NCBI GenBank assembly: GCA_018780265.1
Contig: JADMJV010000116.1
Coordinates: forward strand, 51,490-115,489
Length of the DNA: 64,000 nucleotides
Origin: a bacterium
Lineage (GTDB): Bacteria; Vulcanimicrobiota; Xenobia; Xenobiales; JADMJV01
Direction of reading: 5' to 3'
The notes beneath the pieces are model-generated. The model did no database searches. It saw only the letters and a list, made by a program, of their open reading frames with translations, and had not been told where the DNA came from. A program made the position numbers and the translations under genes. This document shows, one piece after another, positions 18,765 to 26,187 of this stretch. Within the stretch, counting starts at the first letter, position 1, and every line of letters begins with the position of its first letter.

Positions 18765-20066
18765 TCATGTGGCCTGCGCCCATTGCTTCTGGAGCTTGCC
18801 CAAAGCGTCGAGCACGGCGTTGGCCGTTTCTGAGTGGTCCGTGCCGGCCTCTTTGAAGGTCTCCAAACTCTCACCCATTTTCCCAATGCCACTAAACGGA
18901 TCCAAAAGCAGCATCAGGGCACCCGAGGCGATCTGAGACAGGGCCAACCAGCGGTCCTGGCCTTTACCATCACGTTCAAAGTCCCTCAAAGTGACTGAGA
19001 CTGCCTCCAGCCCGGCTTGACTGGCATGGAGCAACTGGGCTCGGCGTTCTTGGTAGACTGGATCGTGGATCAATCGGCCGCTGAGATCGGTGGCCAGACC
19101 ATCGGCCGACGCAAAGAGAGCGCGGGAGACGGCCAAGTCGGGTAAGCCCTGGATGGATTCCTTGGCGACCACTACCCCGTCCAGCACCCAATAAAGCAGG
19201 CTGGGGCTACGCCAAACTCTCCATTGGTTGGGGCCCGGAGCCCGTTCCACATGAATACTGGTCAGGCAAGCCAGCGAAGGAGTCGGCGGCGGAGATTCCA
19301 CCACCAGCAGTTTGCGCAGATTACCCTCACCCTCGGCCCTCGAGAAGCCGGCGAGAAACGTGCCCGGAGGTAAGGCCAGAGGCGGGACGGAGCATTCGGC
19401 AAACCCGACATGAAGAGGATAGCTACGGGCAGTGCAACCATGGCTGGGACAGCCCTGCAACCGGTCCAGACGGCGATTGTCCACCGCGAGCGGAATGGGA
19501 CAGACGAAGGCGCCCGACGACAATTCCTCCAGTCCAGCGGCGTTGCCCTGCGGGCCGGCCAGCGTCGCCAACAGGGAACGTCCCTCGACAAACGTCCGGT
19601 GAGAGACGGTCAAGCTCGTATGTGCGAGAGGTGGCCCGGAGTGTCTCTGAAATTCCTGACCGGTCCAGATCAGTCCCTCCTGGCTCCCCGCAAGGCTCAG
19701 ACGGAATGGATGCACAGCCTTGAGAGCAACATACCACAGGCCCCTTTTAAGGTGGTCCAGAGACCTGTCCTGGCTCACTACAGGATCGTGAAATTCTCTT
19801 TCGAACATCTCCAGAGTCCAGGAGGGCACCAGTTCGCTCAGAAATTCCGTGTCGGTAGGGGTCTGTCGAATATGCAGGGCGTTGGCGCCACCTGCCACAG
19901 CGGACTGAACCATCTTGAGGACCCAGGCCCCAGGACGGGGCAATTGAAATGCTGCCAGCTTTTCCAGCCCTTTGTGCCGTTCCAGAGTAAATCGGCCCCC
20001 GGAATCACGGCGACCCTCATCCACCTGAGCTTGAAGAAACAGCTCCAATTCCGACGGCTTGGCCAT
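18765..20066 (-). CDS. Uncharacterised protein, lineage-specific
   Basis: A 433-residue soluble protein I do not recognise. The N-terminal third (ELELFLQAQVDEGRRDSGG, FTLERHKGLEKLAAFQL, WVLKMVQSAVAGGANALHI) looks like a helix-then-strand module. It faintly recalls the first helix of GHKL/Hsp90-type ATP-binding folds, but no N-box or G-box is convincing, so no function is given. The middle is beta-rich with several Cys, and the last ~60 residues are helical. I chose ATG 20066 (AGGGA ribosome site); the frame is open to 20210, but the extension is Arg-rich and unlikely to be translated. A perfect 10-bp inverted repeat lies 67 bp upstream. Confidence 0.7.
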   Translation of the reverse strand: MAKPSELELFLQAQVDEGRRDSGGRFTLERHKGLEKLAAFQLPRPGAWVLKMVQSAVAGGANALHIRQTPTDTEFLSELVPSWTLEMFEREFHDPVVSQDRSLDHLKRGLWYVALKAVHPFRLSLAGSQEGLIWTGQEFQRHSGPPLAHTSLTVSHRTFVEGRSLLATLAGPQGNAAGLEELSSGAFVCPIPLAVDNRRLDRLQGCPSHGCTARSYPLHVGFAECSVPPLALPPGTFLAGFSRAEGEGNLRKLLVVESPPPTPSLACLTSIHVERAPGPNQWRVWRSPSLLYWVLDGVVVAKESIQGLPDLAVSRALFASADGLATDLSGRLIHDPVYQERRAQLLHASQAGLEAVSVTLRDFERDGKGQDRWLALSQIASGALMLLLDPFSGIGKMGESLETFKEAGTDHSETANAVLDALGKLQKQWAQAT

Positions 20067-20132
20067 TCCCTGGCATTGGCCGTTGGTGGCTTGATCCCCG
20101 CTGACCTTGTTGGTGCTAGCTCGGCGGAAGGC

Positions 20133-20157
20133 AACTTGTAAGGACTGCTTACAAGTT
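20133..20157. promoter_or_regulatory. Perfect 10-bp inverted repeat, candidate operator
   Basis: AACTTGTAAG and CTTACAAGTT are separated by five bases (GACTG), 67 bp upstream of the minus-strand gene starting at 20066. No T-tract follows, so an operator or leader hairpin is more likely than a terminator. Confidence 0.5.
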
Positions 20158-20447
20158 CGCCACAGGTTTCGGCCAGCGCGCTGGCGTCGGAGTTCGGCAT
20201 TGACCGGCAAGCTGCGCGTCCTTCTGTCTGAGAAATTCGGCTCTGAAAGGAACGTATTCGCGACAAAGAGGGAAGTTCGGAGCGGGGGTGGGACAGTCTG
20301 GAATTGACAGTGATTCGAACCGCGCTGCAGCAGCTCATTGTTTTGGTCGCGGAGCCGACGTATTCTCAGCAGCGGAAGGCAACACTCCCTCCATCGTATA
20401 GCCTGATGGTGGGGTCAGGCGGCTGCAATCCTTCGGAGGCACGACTA
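20158..20447. other. Non-coding stretch upstream of the csb2 remnant
   Basis: About 290 bp without a convincing gene. A TTCGAA-containing segment near 20313 resembles a tRNA T-loop on the minus strand, but the flanks do not pair. It may be decayed cas sequence or the leader of the minus-strand gene. Confidence 0.35.
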
Positions 20448-20618
20448 ATGCTGGCGATCGAGGTCGAATTGCTCACCGGACGTTACGCCGCGACCGAGCA
20501 CAACGACCGCTCTCGTGTTCGCTTCCCGTGGCCATGCCGCAAATTCGGCCGGCACATGCCAGCCCCGGATGCCGCAGCCTGGCTATGCTTTGCCAGGATC
20601 AGTTCTAGTCGGCGCTAG
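20448..20618 (+). pseudogene. Remnant of a type I-U/I-G CRISPR protein gene (Csb2, fused Cas5/Cas6-like)
   Basis: The reading begins MLAIEVELLTGRY, AATEHNDRSR, which I recognise as the N-terminus of Csb2 proteins; these normally continue with a WPPHPARLFSAL-type motif. Here similarity stops after about 24 codons and the frame ends at 20618 with unrelated residues. Intact Csb2 is several hundred residues. A good ribosome site (GGAGG) sits 9 bases before the ATG, as expected of a once-functional gene. No other cas gene or repeat array is nearby. The assignment rests on a short match from memory, hence moderate confidence. Confidence 0.55.
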
Positions 20619-21099
20619 ACCAGACACTGTTGCCGTTGGATCGAGCCTCTTCGTGGGCGTTTCGGGCCCGGGCCAGAAATTGATTGGCCGGCAGGTCTTC
20701 GGACCATTCGGCCACACCCACACTGATGGTCAGTTTGCAGGGGCGCGGGCGCAGCGCGTTGGCCGGGAACGGGCTGTCTTCCACTTTGATTCGGGTGGCC
20801 TCGGCCAGATCGTAGGCCTGCTGGAGTCCCTTTCCCGGCAACAGAATGGCATACTGACGGCGGTCCAGGCGAGCGAAGACATCGTGATCGGCCAGGTAGG
20901 AGTGCAACCTCTCGATCAGCGCGTCGGTCAGGCTCTGAGCCGCTTTGGGCTGCCAGATGGGACCAGGCGTAGAATTGGGGTCTGGGGCGATGACCAGCAA
21001 GCTGCAGGCGCTATGTTGGCTGCGGCAGAGCCGGATCTCTTGGTCGAGACGCTGTAAAATTTGCTCTTCGTTCAGGAACTCGGTCGGGAAGTCGCCCAC
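20605..21099 (-). CDS. Degenerate GGDEF-domain protein
   Basis: A 164-residue protein with the fold pattern of a diguanylate cyclase domain: an N-terminal helix (FLNEEQILQRLDQEIRLC), an LLVIAPD strand, FARLDRRQYAILLPG in place of the signature hairpin, and KLTISVGVAEW then LARARNAHEEARSNG at the end. The GGDEF motif itself is DRRQY, so c-di-GMP synthesis is not expected; a regulatory or structural role is possible. Starts at GTG 21099. Divergent from the amidase-glycosidase pair. A shorter remnant of the same domain type lies at 27945-28163. Confidence 0.75.
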   Translation of the reverse strand: MGDFPTEFLNEEQILQRLDQEIRLCRSQHSACSLLVIAPDPNSTPGPIWQPKAAQSLTDALIERLHSYLADHDVFARLDRRQYAILLPGKGLQQAYDLAEATRIKVEDSPFPANALRPRPCKLTISVGVAEWSEDLPANQFLARARNAHEEARSNGNSVWSSAD

Positions 21100-21223
21100 T
21101 ATGGGGCCATGCTTCTTCCTGGTGGCAAGGATTCCCGCGGCTGGAAAAAGAGTAACTTCCAGTCAATCTCTCCCGCCCCCAAAGCCTCTAGTCTGAAGAT
21201 AGAGAAGATAGAGGGAGTTGAGC

Positions 21224-21940
21224 ATGTCCATTTCACCTCTGGCCGGCAAGAGAGTCGTAATCGACCCGGGTCACGGCGGCAAGTTTCCTGGTGCTGTTGG
21301 TCCCAGCGGAGTCAAGGAGAAGGATGTGGTGCTGTCCATCTCCACGATTCTGCATCAAGATTTGTTGGATTTGGGGGCAGAGGTGCGCATGACTCGCACC
21401 GGCGATACCGAAGTGTTGCCAGGGGGCAGCCTGCGCGACGACCTGAAAGCCCGTGTCGATATGGCCAACGAGTGGCCGGCTGACCTGTTTATCTCGATTC
21501 ACGCCAACGCCAACGACCAACCCGGCCCTAACGGTACCGAAACGTATCACTCCCGGTCGGCCAGTGACCGCTCCAAGACCATCGCCAAGTTGATCCAAAA
21601 GAGCATGGTTGAAGATGTAAAGTTGAACGACCGCGGCGTCAAAGCTTCCGACTTCTATGTTATTAAGAACACTCGTATGCCGGCCACCTTGCTGGAGACG
21701 GGATTTCTGTCCAATCCGGCCGAGGAGCAAAAATTGGCCGACCCGGCCGTGCAGGCCTTGTTCGCGCACGCGATTGCTAAGGGGGTAGGCGACTACTTCA
21801 GCATCGAGACCCACCTCAAGCCCGATGCTCCGCTGGGCCCGCCTACTCAGGGTGGCCAGGATCCCGAGCCACACTTTCTTGAGTATTTGCTGGCCCCGGG
21901 TGACCCGGTGGAAATGCTTTTGGTGGGACAGAATCGCTAG
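21224..21940 (+). CDS. N-acetylmuramoyl-L-alanine amidase (Amidase_3)
   Basis: A 238-residue zinc amidase that would strip stem peptides from peptidoglycan. His17 (IDPGHGGK), the Glu in VKEKD, the His in FISIHANAN and the catalytic Glu in LLETGFLSNP are all present. It has only the catalytic domain plus a ~35-residue tail, and no signal peptide, unlike the exported amidase at 11435-12853. I chose ATG 21224, with GAGGGAG six bases upstream, over a TTG two codons earlier. The stop abuts the ATG of the glycosidase gene, so the two are translated together. Confidence 0.93.
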   Translation: MSISPLAGKRVVIDPGHGGKFPGAVGPSGVKEKDVVLSISTILHQDLLDLGAEVRMTRTGDTEVLPGGSLRDDLKARVDMANEWPADLFISIHANANDQPGPNGTETYHSRSASDRSKTIAKLIQKSMVEDVKLNDRGVKASDFYVIKNTRMPATLLETGFLSNPAEEQKLADPAVQALFAHAIAKGVGDYFSIETHLKPDAPLGPPTQGGQDPEPHFLEYLLAPGDPVEMLLVGQNR

Positions 21941-23440
21941 ATGACGGCCATTTCGCAGCGGTTGCCAGTGGCCCTGAGGTCGGTCGGTTCCCAACAGGGT
22001 TCTCGGCCTCCTCAGGCTCCTCAAGACCCACAGGCCCCGGGAGATCAGGTCGACCTTTCCCAGTTGGTCGACGTCGGTCATACTCGCGAAATGCGGGGCG
22101 CCTGGGTGGCCACCGTTTGGAATATCAATTTTCCCAGCAGCCCCAACGCGCCGGTCGAAACTCAGAAAAAAGAGTTGGTGGCCATGCTGGACCGTCTTCA
22201 AAAAAGCGGTTTCAATGCGATGTTTTTTCATGTCCGCCCCGAGGGAGACGCGCTCTACAAGTCGGACCTCGAGCCCTTCAGTCACTACCTGACAGGCACT
22301 CCCGGCAAAGACCCGGGCTACGATCCGCTGCAGTATCTGGTTCAAGAAGCTCATCAGCGCAACATTGAAGTGCACGCCTGGCTCAACCCTTATCGAGCCG
22401 CCTCCGCCCATTCCACCAAGCAGGTCGCGCCCCACCTGGCCGTCACCAACCCCGAGCATGTCCATCCCTACGGTTCGGTGAAATGGATGGACCCGGGCGC
22501 CGACGTGGTGCGTGAGCGACTGGTAGACGTGTGCGCAGACCTGACCAGGCGTTACGACATTGACGGCATTCACTTTGATGACTACTTCTATCCCTATCCC
22601 ATCGAGGGCAAGGATTTTCCCGACAACCGCACCTTCGCAGCCTACCAGGCCGGCGGCGGCACTCTGAGTAAAGCCGATTGGCGGCGCGAAAATGTCAATC
22701 GCGCCGTGCGCGACGTCAACCAGGCCGTGACCGCCGAAAAAGACCACGTCCGTTTCGGCATCTCTCCTTTTGGTATCCCCGCCCCCGACAAGCCTGAGGG
22801 GATTTCGGGATTTAACCAGTACGAGGGTCTCTCTGCCGATACTCAAAAGTGGATGGATGAGGGCTGGGTGGACTACCTGGCGCCACAACTCTACTGGCGA
22901 ACCGATCAGCCGAAGCAGGCTTACGGCACCTTGATCAACTGGTGGGCCGATCACACCAGCGGCGGTCGCTACATTTTTGGCGGCAACGACCTGACTTCGC
23001 TGGGCAAGAACAGCAAGTGGAACGTGGATGAGTATCGCAAAGAGGTGGCTCTGACCCGCGCCAAAGCCGACCAGGGAGCCCAGGGCAATCTGTGGTGGAA
23101 TATCGGCCCGCTGATGGAAAATCGACAGAACATCGCCAAGGTTTGTGGCGACGAGTTGTACGCGAGGCCAGCCCTGACGCCGCCACTTTCGACAGCGGCC
23201 GGCAAGACGGTTTCCCACCCTGAGGTCAAGCTGGAGGGTGGCAAAGTGCAACTGAATCACACCGACGCAGCCCCTATACGGGCCTGGACCCTGTATCGCA
23301 AAGAAGCCGACAAATGGGTGCTGGACCGCATCGTGCCCGGCACTCAGACTCGGCTTGAGTTGCCTGCGGGTCAGTGGGCCGTAGCCGCCGCCACCATGCA
23401 TGGCCTGGAAAGCAAGGGCGTCGTGGTAGACGTGGCTTAG
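21941..23440 (+). CDS. GHL10/DUF187 family glycoside hydrolase (DigH/YngK-like)
   Basis: A 499-residue TIM-barrel protein of the DUF187 family. Diagnostic blocks are EMRGAWVATVWNINFPS (residue ~48), FHVRPEGDALYKS, EVHAWLNPYR, DIDGIHFDDYFYP (~205), FGISPFG and DYLAPQLYW. Escherichia coli DigH, of this family, hydrolyses glycan strands already stripped of peptides by amidases. The adjacent amidase gene (0-bp gap) makes the same role likely here (inference). The first ~45 residues are Pro/Gln-rich; no signal peptide is visible. A C-terminal ~90-residue beta domain follows the barrel. Confidence 0.9.
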   Translation: MTAISQRLPVALRSVGSQQGSRPPQAPQDPQAPGDQVDLSQLVDVGHTREMRGAWVATVWNINFPSSPNAPVETQKKELVAMLDRLQKSGFNAMFFHVRPEGDALYKSDLEPFSHYLTGTPGKDPGYDPLQYLVQEAHQRNIEVHAWLNPYRAASAHSTKQVAPHLAVTNPEHVHPYGSVKWMDPGADVVRERLVDVCADLTRRYDIDGIHFDDYFYPYPIEGKDFPDNRTFAAYQAGGGTLSKADWRRENVNRAVRDVNQAVTAEKDHVRFGISPFGIPAPDKPEGISGFNQYEGLSADTQKWMDEGWVDYLAPQLYWRTDQPKQAYGTLINWWADHTSGGRYIFGGNDLTSLGKNSKWNVDEYRKEVALTRAKADQGAQGNLWWNIGPLMENRQNIAKVCGDELYARPALTPPLSTAAGKTVSHPEVKLEGGKVQLNHTDAAPIRAWTLYRKEADKWVLDRIVPGTQTRLELPAGQWAVAAATMHGLESKGVVVDVA

Positions 23441-24555
23441 TTCTGATTCGTCTAGCCCGCCCTGAAGACGGCCCCCAACTGGCCGAAATCTATGCGCCCT
23501 ATTGCTCCACTCCGGTGAGCTTTGAGCACCCTCCGCCTTCGGTCCAGGAGATGACCCAGAGGGTGAGGACCACCGTTCCCGCCTATCCCTGGCTGGTGGC
23601 CGAAGAGAATCAGCGCATTTTGGGCTATGCCTACGCGTGTAGCCATCGCCAGCGGGCGGCCTATCGTTGGACGGTAGAGTCGTCGGTGTATCTGCGTCCA
23701 GAGTGTCAGGGGAGGGGACTGGGCAAGGCTCTCTATGTGCGCTTGCTCGACATCCTTGAGCGCCAGGGGTTCCGCACCATTCTGGCAGGCATCACTCTGC
23801 CCAATCCGGCCAGCGTCCGACTCCATGAAAGCCTGGGTTATGCCCCCGTCGGCAGCTATCCCGGAGTGGGTTTTAAGGCCGGAGAGTGGCACAAGGTCCA
23901 GTGGTTGACGCTCCATTTGGGAGATCCTCAGCAGTTGCCCGGCGAGACTCGCCTGCTTTGCGAGATGGGAGAACATGAGGGACCCCAGTTTGCTATCGAC
24001 ACCCCCCGATTGTGCCTGCGACCGATGGGTCCGGGTGATGAAGGCGAGTTGGAGATGTTTGTCGAGCGCGAGCGAGAGCGACTGCGCGCCGCCTTCCCGT
24101 TGCTGGTCAGTCAGGTGGTCGATGCGGACTCGGCCCGTCAATTTGTGCGCCGAAAGTGCGTGGAGTGGTTCGCGCGGGACAGTTTTAGCTTCGCGATTCG
24201 GGACTACCGGCAGCAGTTTTTGGGAACCCTGGCTTTCAAGCATTTCGAATGGTCCGTGCCCAAAGGGGACCTGGGTTACTGTCTGGCTCAAAGCGCTCAA
24301 GGAAAGGGCTTGATCAGTGAGGCCGTTAAGGCGGTGTTGCCCTTTGCTTTTGAGCATCTGGGTCTGGCCCGTCTCTACTTGCGCATTCACCCTGGCAATT
24401 TGGGCAGTCTAAGGGTGGCCGAGAAATGCGGCTTTGGCTACGAGGGTTTGGTGCGTTGCGATTTTCGAGGCGGCGATGGCCAGTTGCAAGACGTGCGCTA
24501 TTACGCCATGACGGGAGAAGATTGGCGCGCCACAGGCCCCAGCTCGTGTCGGTAG
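23374..24555 (+). CDS. Tandem GNAT acetyltransferase (PAT-like plus RimJ/L-like)
   Basis: Two acetyl-CoA-dependent N-acetyltransferase domains in one chain. Domain 1 starts at IRLARPEDGPQLAEIYAPYC and resembles phosphinothricin/methionine-sulfoximine acetyltransferases (ECQGRGLGKALY, NPASVRLHESLGY). Domain 2 (from about residue 205, DTPRLCLRPMGPGDEGEL) is RimJ/RimL-like (SAQGKGLISEAVKAVLPFAFEHLG, NLGSLRVAEKCGF). The start is uncertain. The GTG used (23374) lies 67 bp inside the glycosidase gene, and the first ~21 residues are an Arg-rich out-of-frame reading. The conserved fold begins just past the upstream stop, where only CTG or ATT codons are available. Substrates unknown. Confidence 0.8.
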   Translation: MGRSRRHHAWPGKQGRRGRRGLVLIRLARPEDGPQLAEIYAPYCSTPVSFEHPPPSVQEMTQRVRTTVPAYPWLVAEENQRILGYAYACSHRQRAAYRWTVESSVYLRPECQGRGLGKALYVRLLDILERQGFRTILAGITLPNPASVRLHESLGYAPVGSYPGVGFKAGEWHKVQWLTLHLGDPQQLPGETRLLCEMGEHEGPQFAIDTPRLCLRPMGPGDEGELEMFVERERERLRAAFPLLVSQVVDADSARQFVRRKCVEWFARDSFSFAIRDYRQQFLGTLAFKHFEWSVPKGDLGYCLAQSAQGKGLISEAVKAVLPFAFEHLGLARLYLRIHPGNLGSLRVAEKCGFGYEGLVRCDFRGGDGQLQDVRYYAMTGEDWRATGPSSCR

Positions 24556-25016
24556 AAGTGCGTCCCGTGGACTACTTATCGAGCCTGGCCGATAGCTTTG
24601 GGGAGGCCCCTGAGGAAGAAGAGGAGCCGGAAGACGAAGGACCGGTTATCCCGCCCTTCTATCAGCCCCTCTATCAGGCCACCGAGGCGGTCGCGGCGGG
24701 CGACCTGGAGCTGGAAGAATGGCTGGCCGTCTGGCAGCACGTGGGCCTGACCCTGGAGCGCATGTCCGAGCAGATTGCGGCCCAGGTGCAGCGGGTGGGA
24801 GCTACCTTTGGGGAGGATACCCGGGTCGCCGGAGCGCTCTTGCTGCAAGGCCTGGAAAATGCCATGGACGCGTTGCAGGTTATGGGCGACTTTGTGGACG
24901 ACCACAACCCCAAGCATCTTAACCAGGGCTGGGGGGACCTGATGGAGGCCAGCGAGGTGATCGCTCGGGCAACGCACGAGTTTCAGACTTTGCGTAATCA
25001 AATCAAGCCCAAATAA
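24546..25016 (+). CDS. Small acidic helical protein, unknown function
   Basis: About 156 residues. A Glu-rich segment (EAPEEEEEPEDEG) precedes a fully helical body (GDLELEEWLAVWQHVGLTLERM, then LENAMDALQVMGDF). The layout, a DLELEEW-like motif followed by amphipathic helices, resembles the protein at 28221-28691, so they may be paralogues. No enzyme motif is seen. GTG 24546 overlaps the GNAT gene by 10 bp; GTG codons at 24558 or 24567 are alternatives and none has a clear ribosome site. It converges on the terminator of the large RNA gene. Confidence 0.65.
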   Translation: MSVEVRPVDYLSSLADSFGEAPEEEEEPEDEGPVIPPFYQPLYQATEAVAAGDLELEEWLAVWQHVGLTLERMSEQIAAQVQRVGATFGEDTRVAGALLLQGLENAMDALQVMGDFVDDHNPKHLNQGWGDLMEASEVIARATHEFQTLRNQIKPK

Positions 25017-25049
25017 AACGAAAAAACCACTTGATAGAAGCTCAAGTGG
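25011..25049 (-). terminator. Intrinsic terminator of the large minus-strand RNA
   Basis: On the minus strand an 8-bp perfect stem (CCACTTGA/TCAAGTGG, extended by A-T pairs) with loop GCTTCTA is followed by TTTTTTCGTTTTATT. It ends minus-strand transcription just beyond the stop codon of the convergent gene at 25016. The hairpin loop repeats the loop of an internal hairpin at 25238-25255. Confidence 0.88.
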
Positions 25050-25263
25050 TTTGTCCTCGCCTGGAATCCGTCCACACCATACCAGGCACCCATCCCCTTT
25101 TGTTGCAACAACTTGCGTTGCTCAACTCCTCAGGTCCTGCGCCGCTTTCGACCCTTGCGGGTCTCCTACGACGAGGTTTCACCTCGCGGTTCCTGAGGCC
25201 GGTTCTGGCCTCTCTTCTTTGCCCATCTAGTGGCTTACGCTGTAGAAGCTCAGCGGCTTGCCG

Positions 25264-25304
25264 GGTCTGCAAGCTACCCCTGATTCATTCAGGCCGAATC
25301 AGAG
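25264..25304 (-). repeat. RNA repeat element, copy C
   Basis: Stem CTGATTC/GAATCAG followed by GGGGTAGCTTGCAGACC on the minus strand. This is the third and 3'-most copy of the element in the large RNA. Confidence 0.7.
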
Positions 25305-25518
25305 CCCCCTGGCCGCCGTCCCCTGGCCAGGCTCCCACATCCATCGGGATACTTCATTGCTAAAGTCCCTTTATGGTCGTATCGGTTGGGCGCGCCTTTC
25401 TCCAACTTTCGCTGGTTCCCCGCGCGTCCTTTTCACCTTACGGTCCGACACATTGATGTGAGCCTCACGACACTGCTTTCGATCACTTGACGCCGATGTC
25501 GCCCGACTGCATCCTGAA

Positions 25519-25554
25519 GTCTGCATGCTACCTCTGTCTCCGGGACGAGACAGT
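25519..25554 (-). repeat. RNA repeat element, copy B
   Basis: Stem CTGTCTC/GAGACAG followed by AGGTAGCATGCAGAC on the minus strand. The stem bases differ from copies A and C but pairing is kept. Confidence 0.7.
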
Positions 25555-25965
25555 GTCCCCTGGCCTCCCTACCCGAGCCAGGCTCCTAATTGGATCTCAC
25601 TTTTCTCTCAAAAAGTGCCTTTTTCACCTGAGTGCTGCGGATTTTCCTCGGCGCGTTTACCGATTTCCATCCGCCAGGCTTTCACCTCGCGGTTCTCAGG
25701 ACCCATCTAGGCCCAGGAGCGAATTTGACGCTGCTCCGCGCGCATGTGCTAAGGCTACACATTTCCCTGATGATATGGTCCACCAGAACCTCCTGAACGC
25801 CTGCCACCAGTTCAGGTTTCTCGACATACAACGTGTGCTCGGGAATAAATTTCCTTCCGCCTATCAAGTTTGACCTTGCCTGGCGAAATTGTGTCCTCGC
25901 GGACACCCGCACGCTGTCGAGCCTCGTTTCAGATTTTGTGGAGCTGAAACGCTCCAACCTACTGT

Positions 25966-26005
25966 GGTTTGCAGGTTACCCCTGACTCTGTCGCTTGTCA
26001 GAGCG
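25966..26005 (-). repeat. RNA repeat element, copy A
   Basis: Stem CTCTG/CAGAG followed by TCAGGGGTAACCTGCAAACC on the minus strand; the 5'-most copy. Confidence 0.65.
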
Positions 26006-26062
26006 CCGTCCTTAACGCTGGTTCGGTGCGTCGCCGGCGTCGTTACTGCCTTCGATGCAGGC

Positions 26063-26091
26063 AATGTATACCGGACACTAAGTGGTGTCAA
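26063..26091 (-). promoter_or_regulatory. Sigma70-like promoter of the large RNA
   Basis: Minus-strand TTGACA (26086-26091, full consensus) and TACATT (26063-26068, 4 of 6) are spaced 17 bp. This predicts a start near 26056, just before the first hairpins. Confidence 0.7.
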
Positions 26092-26187
26092 GGGGTTGGT
26101 GTATTGTTTACAATTGGTTAACGACTCGAGGCTCTGGCTGTTACATTTCGGCAGGCCGAATGACACGCCAGCTCGAATGAAACGGCT

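Larger units (their letters stand above)
25018..26056 (-). ncRNA. Large structured non-coding RNA (about 1 kb), unassigned class
   Basis: No frame on either strand looks like a protein, but the minus strand is packed with hairpins. GNRA-capped ones include GTGTCC-GCGA-GGACAC (25891-25906), GACCC-GCAA-GGGTC (25150-25163), CCAGC-GAAA-GTTGG (25402-25415) and AGCAAC-GCAA-GTTGTT (25107-25122). Longer stems include CGTTTCAG/CTGAAACG and CACTTTT/AAAAGTG. A stem-plus-GGTAnCnTGCAnAC element occurs three times with covarying stems (25966-26005, 25519-25554, 25264-25304). GAACCGCGAGGTGAAA occurs twice, downstream of a CTAGATGGG. A TTGACA promoter lies at the 5' end and an intrinsic terminator at the 3' end. 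Size and style recall OLE, GOLLD and ROOL RNAs, but I cannot match it to any. No intron domain V or RNase P/tmRNA signature was seen. Confidence 0.75.

Noticed and set aside
20305..20340. GATTCGAACC, which on the minus strand resembles a tRNA T-loop
   Set aside because: Flanking bases do not form a T-stem and no anticodon or acceptor stem can be drawn.
25018..26056. Group I or II intron, or IscB-type omega RNA, as an explanation for the structured region
   Set aside because: No domain V-like hairpin, no reverse transcriptase, homing endonuclease or IscB/TnpB gene adjacent, and the region is bounded by its own promoter and terminator between intact genes.
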